Source: Flavobacterium sp. GSB-24 (GTDB taxonomy: Bacteria > Bacteroidota > Bacteroidia > Flavobacteriales > Flavobacteriaceae). Taken from it: a DNA stretch of 64,000 nucleotides. Every line of letters starts with the position of its first letter. The stretch's first letter is position 1. Position numbers and translations under genes: made by a program. This document shows positions 54,344 through 61,932 of this stretch, piece after piece. The notes beneath the pieces are model-generated. The model was given only the letters and a program-made list of their open reading frames with translations, searched no databases and was not told where the DNA came from. Where the stretch lies: assembly GCF_027924665.1 (NCBI RefSeq), contig NZ_AP027043.1, positions 2,418,001 to 2,482,000 on the forward strand. The letters run 5' to 3'.

Positions 54344-54680
54344 ATTTTTTTATTGTTTAATCGTTTAACCGTTAATTTGTTTAATCGTTTAAATGTTGGT
54401 TTTTTTTGATTATGTAAAACGTTTAATCGTTTCTAATAACTTTTTTTATTCTTTAGAAAGATAGTATTTTTTTAAACTATTTATATGATTGCATTTTAGT
54501 TGCAATCAATTTTGAACTTCTATTACTTTGGTCTCTAAGAAAAAGGTTTGTTTTTAAATGGGCTTTTTGAATTAAAATTCAATTAACTGACAGATTTATC
54601 TAGCTAATCTCAATTCAAATCCTCAATTTTTCTACTTTCGCCATCAGAGTAACAAACTATTAACTAAAAACAATGAACTT
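54344..54680. other. 337-bp region between folE and cysS
   Basis: Apart from the octamer block next to cysS (54355-54436) it is AT-rich with no ORF, no clear hairpin and no exact TAnnTTTG box on the minus strand. I see nothing else in 54440-54680. Confidence 0.6.
54355..54436. repeat. Octamer phrases GTTTAATC upstream of cysS
   Basis: In steps of 8 from 54355: GTTTAATC, GTTTAACC, GTTAATTT, GTTTAATC, GTTTAAAT, GTTGGTTT; a second block at 54421 has GTTTAATC, GTTTCTAA. It lies 12 bp upstream of the cysS ATG (minus strand). Confidence 0.82.
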
Positions 54681-55352
54681 TTAAAACTGTGTTTCTAATT
54701 TAATATAGTCCAAAAATTCTCTTTTCGTTTGAGGGTCTTTGAATTTTCCGCCGAATTCAGAAGTTACAGTACTGCTTTCGATATCTTTGATTCCGCGTGA
54801 ATTTACACAAAGATGTTTTGCATCTATAACGCAGGCAACATCTTCGGTTCCTAAAGCTTTTTGAAGTTCTTGTACAATCTGCATTGTTAAACGCTCTTGA
54901 ACCTGAGGTCTTTTAGCATAATATTCAACAATACGATTCATTTTAGAGAGACCAATAACTCTTCCGCTTGAGATGTAAGCCACGTGAGCGCGTCCGATAA
55001 TTGGAAGTAAATGGTGTTCGCAGGTAGAATAAACAGTAATGTTTTTTTCTACTAACATTTCACCGTATTTGTAATTGTTGTCAAAAGTAGAAGCTTTTGG
55101 CTGTTTTGCAGGATTAAGACCTCCAAAAATCTCTTTTACAAACATCTTTGCAACTCGATTTGGAGTTCCTTTAATACTGTCGTCTGTCAAATCCATTCCA
55201 AGAGTTTGTAGAATGTTTTCGACATCTTTTTTTATTTTTTCTATTTTTTCTTCATCAGTTAAGTCAAAAGCATCTTCTCTTAAAGGGTTTTTGGCATTAC
55301 TGCTGAAATGACTGTCACCTATTTCGTCTAAAAAATCTTCGTTATTTATCAT
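54681..55352 (-). CDS. folE: GTP cyclohydrolase I
   Basis: 223 residues. It converts GTP to 7,8-dihydroneopterin triphosphate at the start of folate synthesis. After a 35-residue variable N-terminus come IEKIKKDVENILQTLGMDLTDDSIKGTPNRVAKMF, the zinc-binding STCEHHLLPIIGRAHVAYIS (Cys, His) and HLCVNSRGIKD with the third zinc Cys, where many enzymes have C-M-S-M-R-G. QVQERLTMQI is the Gln/Arg site. A near-consensus -7 element TATCTTTA lies upstream on the minus strand (complement of 55393-55400). Confidence 0.95.
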   Translation of the reverse strand: MINNEDFLDEIGDSHFSSNAKNPLREDAFDLTDEEKIEKIKKDVENILQTLGMDLTDDSIKGTPNRVAKMFVKEIFGGLNPAKQPKASTFDNNYKYGEMLVEKNITVYSTCEHHLLPIIGRAHVAYISSGRVIGLSKMNRIVEYYAKRPQVQERLTMQIVQELQKALGTEDVACVIDAKHLCVNSRGIKDIESSTVTSEFGGKFKDPQTKREFLDYIKLETQF

Positions 55353-55500
55353 TAAAAACTACTATTATAATGGGTATATCTTTTTAAGGCGGTAAAGATA
55401 ATTAATAAATAGGAAACCTTTTCTATGGTTTTTACGATTTAATTGTTCCTTTTTGGATATAATCTAAATTAACGATCATAATATTCTAATTTAAAACACA

Positions 55501-55532
55501 AAAGACAATAACGAAAGGGTTATTGTCTTTTT
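55501..55532. terminator. Intrinsic terminator after the aminotransferase gene
   Basis: AAAGACAATAAC (55501-55512), 6-base loop, GTTATTGTCTTT (55519-55530) and T. It lies past the stop of the minus-strand aminotransferase gene, before folE. Confidence 0.85.
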
Positions 55533-55555
55533 GAATTTTGTTTTTAAAATCTTGA

Positions 55556-56752
55556 TTATCTGTTATTATAAACCAATAATGCTTCTTTTAAAATATTTAC
55601 GGCAGTAATTAAATCTTGCTTATTCAATACATATGCAATTCTCACTTGATTTAATCCCATGCCAGGGGTTGAATAAAAACCTTTGGCAGGAGCAATCATT
55701 ACAGTTTCACCGTTTAAATTATAGCTTTCTAAAAGCCATTGTGCAAAATCATCAGAATCTTTTATTGGAAGCTCAGCAATACAATAAAAAGCGCCTTTAG
55801 GTTTTGTAACAATAACTCCTTCAATTTTATTTAATTCGGCAATTAGCGTGTTGCGGCGTTCTTTGTATTCTGCAATTACTTCATCAAAATAACTTTGAGG
55901 CGTATCAATAGCAGCTTCGCAGGCAATCTGTTCAATTGTAGGCGGACTCAAACGCGCTTGAGCAAATTTCATTACCGTTGCTAAAACATCTTTGTTTTTA
56001 GTAACCAAACAGCCAATTCTTGCCCCGCACATACTGTAACGTTTAGAAACAGAATCGACCATAATTACGTTTTGCTGCACATCTTCTAAATTCATTACAG
56101 AAAAATGTACATCATCTCCGTCGTATAAAAATTCACGATACACTTCATCAGCAATTAAGTACAAGTCGTGTTTTTTAATCAAACCAGCCAATTGCTTAAT
56201 TTCAGCTTCAGAATATAAATATCCAGTCGGATTTCCAGGGTTGCAAATCAGAATGGCTTTTGTTTTGGGTGTTATTAATTTTTCAACTTCGTCTATACTT
56301 GGTAAAGCAAATGCAGTTTCAATAGTAGAAACAAGTGGTACTACAGTTGCGCTCGTAGACGATGCAAATGCGTGATAATTAGCATAAAAAGGTTCTGGGA
56401 TAATAATTTCATCTCCAGGATCTGTTATTGTGGCCAGCGCAAATAGTAAGGCTTCAGAACCACCAGTAGTTACAATGATGTCTTCTGTGTTAACGTTTAC
56501 ATTTTGGCGCTGGTAAAAATGAGCTAATTTCTTTCTATAGCTTTCATATCCGGCAGACGGACTGTATTCTATAAGAGTTAAATCAATATTTTTTACCGCC
56601 TCGATGGCCACTTCCGGTGTCTTGATATCCGGTTGACCAATGTTTAAGTGATACACCTTGTGTCCTTTTTTCTTTGCTAGATCTGCAAAAGGAGCAAGCT
56701 TACGTATCGGAGATTCGGGCATGTTTCTTCCCTTGTGTGAAATTGTAGGCAT
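55556..56752 (-). CDS. Pyridoxal-phosphate-dependent aminotransferase (class I/II)
   Basis: 398 residues. Fold type I: INQPDIKTPEVAIEAV-type N-terminus (LNIGQPDIKTPE), VTTGGSEALLFALATI, PEPFYANYH, ICNPGNPTGYLYS, LIADEVYREFLYDG, and the PLP lysine in VDSVSKRYSMCGARIGCLV, then the carboxylate-binding Arg in NQVRIAYVL. Closest in pattern to aspartate/aromatic aminotransferases. The substrate cannot be fixed from sequence. The TGCAAATTTGCA palindrome at 56771-56782 lies just upstream. Confidence 0.9.
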   Translation of the reverse strand: MPTISHKGRNMPESPIRKLAPFADLAKKKGHKVYHLNIGQPDIKTPEVAIEAVKNIDLTLIEYSPSAGYESYRKKLAHFYQRQNVNVNTEDIIVTTGGSEALLFALATITDPGDEIIIPEPFYANYHAFASSTSATVVPLVSTIETAFALPSIDEVEKLITPKTKAILICNPGNPTGYLYSEAEIKQLAGLIKKHDLYLIADEVYREFLYDGDDVHFSVMNLEDVQQNVIMVDSVSKRYSMCGARIGCLVTKNKDVLATVMKFAQARLSPPTIEQIACEAAIDTPQSYFDEVIAEYKERRNTLIAELNKIEGVIVTKPKGAFYCIAELPIKDSDDFAQWLLESYNLNGETVMIAPAKGFYSTPGMGLNQVRIAYVLNKQDLITAVNILKEALLVYNNR

Positions 56753-56875
56753 GAGTATAAATTATTGAAGTGCAAATTTGCATTTTTTTTTCGAATTTAA
56801 CGTAAACAATAAGGGTACTTGCAAAAATGTAACAATAATAAATATATTTACTAATTTTATAATAAAATATTGCCA

Positions 56876-58201
56876 ATGAAAAAATATATAGTATTGTTTT
56901 TTGGGTTATTATTACCTTTTTTGCTTTTTGGACAAGGCGATTTTTTATTACAAAACAATGCAGCAAAGGCTACAGTCCCTTTTAAATTGATTAATAATCT
57001 TATTTTTATTCCCATTAAAGTAAACGGAGTAGAACTAAATTTTCTATTGGATTCGGGTGTTGAAGAAACTATTTTGTTCAGTATGGAAGACAAGCAGGAA
57101 GTAAGCTTTAATAATGTCGAAAAAATAAAACTTAGGGGTCTTGGAAGTGAAGAAGAAATTGAGGGTTTAAAATCAACAAAAAATATTTTAGAAACACATG
57201 GTTTAAGATCAGACGACCATATGGTTTTTATTATTTTGGATCAAAGTTTCAATTTATCTTCTCATATCGGAATCCCTGTTAACGGAATCATTGGTCATAA
57301 ATTCTTCCGAAATAATGTAGTTGAAATTAATTATCAAAAAAAGAAAATTATAGTTTATACCAGAAATAATAAATTTCAGGACAAATTGGATAAGAAATTC
57401 AAACAAATCCCGATAACTATAGAAAGATCAAAACCTTATATTCTAACTACAGCTACAGTAAATAATGTTGATATTCCGGCAAAACTTTTAATTGATATTG
57501 GAAATAGTGATGCTTTTTGGATTTTTGAGAATAATACAATCAGACTTCCAGACAAAAACTTTCCTGATTTCTTAGGAAAAGGCTTCAGCGGTGATATTGA
57601 AGGACATCGCGCTAAAATCGATAAATTTTCGATTGACGAATTTGATTTTAGAAAACCAATTGTTTCATTTCCCGATTCAGTTTCTATCCGAAATGTGAAG
57701 ATGGTTCCAGGACGTATTGGTTCTGTTGGAGGAGAGGTTCTAAAACGTTTTACCGTTGTACTTGATTATAAGGAGAAAAAGTTATACTTAAAGAAAAACA
57801 GCAAATTTAACGAACCGTTTACTTATAATAAAAGTGGGATCACGGTTCAGCATAACGGCTTGCAGTGGGTACAGGAGACCGTTCATCTTGAAACTGTACA
57901 AGTGGCCTCGACCATTGATGAATTACAGGAAAAAGACAAGAATAATAACAATTTTAAATACAAATTTGCCCTTAAGCCGGTTTATGAAATAGTGAACGTG
58001 CGCAAGAACTCAGCCGCAGAAAAATGTGGTTTACGCAAAGGTGATATCATAATAAGCATAAATAATACGCAGCCATACAGATACAGCTTACAGCAGATAA
58101 ACAATCTTTTAAAATCTGAAGATGATATTTGGATAAATTTAGAAATAGAAAGAAATAGTGTAGTACTCAAATTCAGATTCAAATTAGAAGATGAACTTTA
58201 A
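56876..58201 (+). CDS. Exported aspartyl protease with PDZ domain
   Basis: 441 residues from the ATG at 56876 (a TTG two codons earlier is rejected). Signal peptide (KKYIVLFFGLLLPFLLFG). Two retropepsin-like lobes: the first has NFLLDSGVEETILF (D-S-G), the second AKLLIDIGNSDAFWIF (D-I-G where D-T/S-G is usual). A C-terminal PDZ domain follows (VRKNSAAEKCGLRKGDIIISINN). Membership in the Bacteroidota aspartyl-protease family is clear; whether the second lobe is fully active is open. Likely periplasmic. Confidence 0.85.
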   Translation: MKKYIVLFFGLLLPFLLFGQGDFLLQNNAAKATVPFKLINNLIFIPIKVNGVELNFLLDSGVEETILFSMEDKQEVSFNNVEKIKLRGLGSEEEIEGLKSTKNILETHGLRSDDHMVFIILDQSFNLSSHIGIPVNGIIGHKFFRNNVVEINYQKKKIIVYTRNNKFQDKLDKKFKQIPITIERSKPYILTTATVNNVDIPAKLLIDIGNSDAFWIFENNTIRLPDKNFPDFLGKGFSGDIEGHRAKIDKFSIDEFDFRKPIVSFPDSVSIRNVKMVPGRIGSVGGEVLKRFTVVLDYKEKKLYLKKNSKFNEPFTYNKSGITVQHNGLQWVQETVHLETVQVASTIDELQEKDKNNNNFKYKFALKPVYEIVNVRKNSAAEKCGLRKGDIIISINNTQPYRYSLQQINNLLKSEDDIWINLEIERNSVVLKFRFKLEDEL

Positions 58202-58216
58202 AATTGACAAAGAATA

Positions 58217-58230
58217 ACTTAACGTTAAGT
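58217..58230. promoter_or_regulatory. Perfect 14-bp palindrome ACTTAACGTTAAGT
   Basis: It lies 16 bp past the protease stop and 115 bp before the type B cargo gene. No T-run follows. Candidate operator. Confidence 0.4.
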
Positions 58231-58344
58231 AAAATTGGTTTTTATAATATTATTTTAAAGAAATTTTTATTTTTTGTGAAAAAATGTTTGTTAAAATTAG
58301 ATTTTTGCCTAGATATTTTATTATGTTTAACAAAAATTTAATCT

Positions 58345-60972
58345 ATGGCCAAAAACTACTTTAATTTCTTACAAATACTATTTGTTTTTACTTGTTTATT
58401 GGTTTTACCCACAAAAGTTGCTGCACAATGTGCAGGATCTGATGCACAATTAGATTTATGTACTACTATTGCAGATCCAGTAAATCAAAATATTTCTTTG
58501 TTTTCTTTATTAGGAGGAACTCCAGTGCCAGGAGGGACATGGACTGCAAATACTAACCCTCGAGGATTAGACGCAGTAAATGGAACGCTGAATGCTCAAG
58601 TTATAAGCAGTGGAGGTACTTATGTATACACTTATACTGCCCCAGTTACAGCAGGATGTACCAACAGAACCGCTAAGATCACGATAAGAATTGGCGCGTA
58701 TGCTGGTGTACCAGCTCCTTATGCAACCGTGTGTAGCGACGAAAATTTTTTTAATCTCTTTACCGCTTTCAATGGTACCGTTATGGCTCCGCATACTAAT
58801 GGAGTTTGGACAGACAGCAGCGGACAGCCGTTGCCAGAATCTTCTATTCCTATAAGTGATAAAAATGGAGCTTATCAATACACCTATACCGTTCCGCCTG
58901 TACTTGCTTGTTCTACAGCTTCGCCTTCTTCAACAGTTATTATAACTGTAGTTAGAGCACCAAAAGAAGGAACTCCGAACGATTTATTAATTTGTGCCGA
59001 TACCGAAATATCACAATATATAGACTTAGATTTAAATACAAGACTTTCTGGTCAAGACAGTGGCGGTGAATGGAGCGGTCATGGAATTACTTCTCCAACA
59101 GATCATAATGTGAATTTAGAGGATTTGTACAATTTAAGCGGACCAGGAGAATATCAATTTAACTACACTGTTTATGCTACTCCAAATAATAAGGTTTGTC
59201 CAGATAAAACTGCAACCGTTAAGGTAACGATAGAAAAACGACTTGATTTTACAGCAGCAAAAGTTGATGTAATTAAGGATATATGCGAACCTGAAATTCC
59301 GACAGCGGTTTATTCTGCAACATTGACACAAGGGGCTCAGCCTATTCCAAACGGGCAATATGAAGTAACCTTTAATGTATCAGGACCAAACGCAGGAAGC
59401 GAAACGATTACTTCTAGTTTTGTAAATGGAGTTCTTAATTTTCCAGTTTCCTCTTCTTATTTTAGGCAAGTAGGAAAATTTACACTGACTATTACCAATA
59501 TTGTAGCAACTACAAGTAAAAGGGCCTGTGTAAATATTATTAATAATTTATCTGATGTTCTTGAAGTTCATCCAATTCCACGATTAGATGGCGCAGTACT
59601 TACGCTTGATCCAACATGCCAGAATAAAGATGCATCAGCTCATTTAACGAATGCTGCTCTGCTGCCAGATGGCAATTATAATATAGTATATAATGTTACA
59701 GGAGATAATTTTGCATTAGGACAGACCCGCAATATAACGATATCTGGGGGACAAGCAAATTTTGTAATTCCAGGGAATTTAAATAGAAACAGCGGAGCCT
59801 CATCTATAGTAATAACTAATATTACAAATACAGTAACCGGTTGTACCAATACAGCAAATGTAAGAGGAAATTTAATTATTAATCCGCTCCCAAATGCTGC
59901 CGCAGTTAGTGTAGCAGTAAGCGATCATTGTTTAAATGATCCCGTTTCAGCAACAATTTCAGGATTAGGAAACCTAACTAATATTACAATTAATTATATG
60001 CTTCTTGGAGATAATATTGCTTCAGAAACAATTACTTTGACGGCTGTAAATGGAAAAGCAGAATTTCAGATTCCTGCAGGTTTACTTTTAAATACTGGCT
60101 CAACAATTATTTCATTAACAAATTTAAAGAACGATATTACCGGTTGTGATATTAACTTAACTAATGTTTTAGACAGTTTTATTATAAACCCAATACCAGT
60201 TCCGCCAACAGTAAATCCTCAATCTTTTTGTAAAGTTGATGAAGCTACGGTTGCTAATTTAGTTCCCAACGGGAATCAATATAAATGGTACAATTCAGCA
60301 ACATCAACCACGCCATTGGCAGGTACTTTGATTTTAGAATCTGGTAATTATTATGTAAGAGAAACTTCGCCCGCGGGATGTACTTCAGAAGCTGCCACGG
60401 TTGTAGTTACCATAAACGATTCACCTGCTCCAGTATTAAATTCAGATGGGCAAAACTTCTGCGGATTAAATAATCCAACGATTTCAGATTTATCCAATAA
60501 TACCAATGTTCCTTCAAGTGTGGTTTGGTATGATGCTCCGAATAATGGAAATTTATTATCTAGTACAACTCATCTGATTGAACAAGGCAGATATTATGGA
60601 TTTAATTTTCCAAGTACAGACTGTTTCTCTTCAGAATATATTGAAGTCACAGTCACATTAACAGAATGCAATAATGTCCCAAATGACTTTTTTGTTCCCG
60701 ATGGATTTTCTCCAAATGGAGATGGCACAAACGACTCATTTGTGATAAAAGATATTGAATTCTTATACCCAAATTACACACTTGAAATTTATAATAGATA
60801 CGGAAACGGAATGTATAAAGGAGATAAAAATAAACCAGCCTGGGACGGAATGAACTATGAAAAGAGCGGTATCGCTGGCGGAGTTGCACCCAACGGAGTT
60901 TATTTTTATGTGCTTCATTTTAATAAAGATAATAAACCGCCGCAGCAAGGCCGTCTTTATTTAAATCGATAA
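58345..60972 (+). CDS. Type IX-secreted protein with type B (gliding-motility-associated) C-terminal domain
   Basis: 875 residues with a signal peptide (LQILFVFTCLLVLPTKVAAQ). The body has repeated beta domains of about 90-150 residues with Cys-containing openings and ends such as VTGCTNTANV and ITGCDINLTN, adhesin-like. The C-terminal 95 residues are the type B sorting domain: VPDGFSPNGDGTNDSFVIKDIEF, LEIYNRYGNGMYKGDKNKPAWDG, GVYFYVLHFN, ending GRLYLNR. It is exported by the type IX system and bound to the cell surface with the help of a PorP/SprF protein, which is the next gene. Confidence 0.92.
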   Translation: MAKNYFNFLQILFVFTCLLVLPTKVAAQCAGSDAQLDLCTTIADPVNQNISLFSLLGGTPVPGGTWTANTNPRGLDAVNGTLNAQVISSGGTYVYTYTAPVTAGCTNRTAKITIRIGAYAGVPAPYATVCSDENFFNLFTAFNGTVMAPHTNGVWTDSSGQPLPESSIPISDKNGAYQYTYTVPPVLACSTASPSSTVIITVVRAPKEGTPNDLLICADTEISQYIDLDLNTRLSGQDSGGEWSGHGITSPTDHNVNLEDLYNLSGPGEYQFNYTVYATPNNKVCPDKTATVKVTIEKRLDFTAAKVDVIKDICEPEIPTAVYSATLTQGAQPIPNGQYEVTFNVSGPNAGSETITSSFVNGVLNFPVSSSYFRQVGKFTLTITNIVATTSKRACVNIINNLSDVLEVHPIPRLDGAVLTLDPTCQNKDASAHLTNAALLPDGNYNIVYNVTGDNFALGQTRNITISGGQANFVIPGNLNRNSGASSIVITNITNTVTGCTNTANVRGNLIINPLPNAAAVSVAVSDHCLNDPVSATISGLGNLTNITINYMLLGDNIASETITLTAVNGKAEFQIPAGLLLNTGSTIISLTNLKNDITGCDINLTNVLDSFIINPIPVPPTVNPQSFCKVDEATVANLVPNGNQYKWYNSATSTTPLAGTLILESGNYYVRETSPAGCTSEAATVVVTINDSPAPVLNSDGQNFCGLNNPTISDLSNNTNVPSSVVWYDAPNNGNLLSSTTHLIEQGRYYGFNFPSTDCFSSEYIEVTVTLTECNNVPNDFFVPDGFSPNGDGTNDSFVIKDIEFLYPNYTLEIYNRYGNGMYKGDKNKPAWDGMNYEKSGIAGGVAPNGVYFYVLHFNKDNKPPQQGRLYLNR

Positions 60973-61004
60973 ATCTCTTTTTATATTTCTAATATAATTT
61001 TCAA

Positions 61005-61931
61005 ATGAAAAAAATACTACTCTTTATAAATTTCCTTTTCTACTTATCAGTTTCTGCACAGCAGGATCCAGAATATACACATTATATGTATAATATGAGT
61101 GTGATAAATCCAGCGTATGCAACAGGAGTTCCCGCAATGATGAATTTTGGCGGACTATATAGAACACAATGGGTTGGTGCAGTTGGAGCTCCAAAAACTT
61201 TTACATTTTTCGGACACACTGCTATTACAGATAAAATAGAAGCAGGAATCTCATTCATCTCAGATGATATTGGAGATGGTGCCAAAAAAGAAAATAATGT
61301 CTACGCTGATTTTGCATATGTCTTAAAATTAGGCGGACAAAATAAACTTTCACTAGGTTTAAAAGCTGGATTTTCATCTATGCAAAGTAATTTTAACGGT
61401 TTTCGTTTCACAGACCCGCAAACTGATTTTGCTTTTTCAGAAAACATAAATGCCACTAAACCCAATATTGGAGTTGGAGCTTACTATTTTAGAGACAATT
61501 TGTATGTTGGATTATCTGTTCCTAATTTGCTAAAATCTAAATATATCGAAGAAAAATCAGGAGTAAATGCTTTTGGTTCTGAAGAAATACACACTTTTTT
61601 AACGGCAGGTTATGTTTTTCAGCTAAATGATGTGTTGAAATTAAAACCGGCATTTATGTCCAAATTTGTAAAAGGTTCACCAATAACTTTAGATGTTACA
61701 GCAAATGTTTTGTACAACGAAAAGTTTGAATTTGGTGCAGCTTATAGAATTGACGATTCGGTAAGTGCACTGTTCAATATAAATGTTACACCAACACTAA
61801 GAGTGGGTTATGCTTACGATTATACACTTACGAACTTCGGTCAGTTTAATTCAGGAACGCACGAAATTATGCTGTTATTCGATTTAGATTTACTAGGAAA
61901 AGGATTTGATAAATCACCAAGATTCTTTTAA
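61005..61931 (+). CDS. PorP/SprF family type IX secretion outer-membrane protein
   Basis: 308 residues with a signal peptide (KKILLFINFLFYLSVSAQ). The family start is clear: QDPEYTHYMYNMSVINPAYATG, then FGGLYRTQWVGAVGAPKTFTFFGHTAI. The barrel ends GTHEIMLLFDLDLLGKGF. SprF-like proteins work with type B cargo, such as the gene just upstream (32-bp gap), for export or attachment. The OmpA gene follows after one base. Operon certain. Confidence 0.94.
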   Translation: MKKILLFINFLFYLSVSAQQDPEYTHYMYNMSVINPAYATGVPAMMNFGGLYRTQWVGAVGAPKTFTFFGHTAITDKIEAGISFISDDIGDGAKKENNVYADFAYVLKLGGQNKLSLGLKAGFSSMQSNFNGFRFTDPQTDFAFSENINATKPNIGVGAYYFRDNLYVGLSVPNLLKSKYIEEKSGVNAFGSEEIHTFLTAGYVFQLNDVLKLKPAFMSKFVKGSPITLDVTANVLYNEKFEFGAAYRIDDSVSALFNINVTPTLRVGYAYDYTLTNFGQFNSGTHEIMLLFDLDLLGKGFDKSPRFF

Positions 61932-61932
61932 A

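Noticed and set aside
58567..58878. 103-residue minus-strand ORF inside the type B cargo gene
   Set aside because: Antisense shadow of a long, well-supported coding frame.
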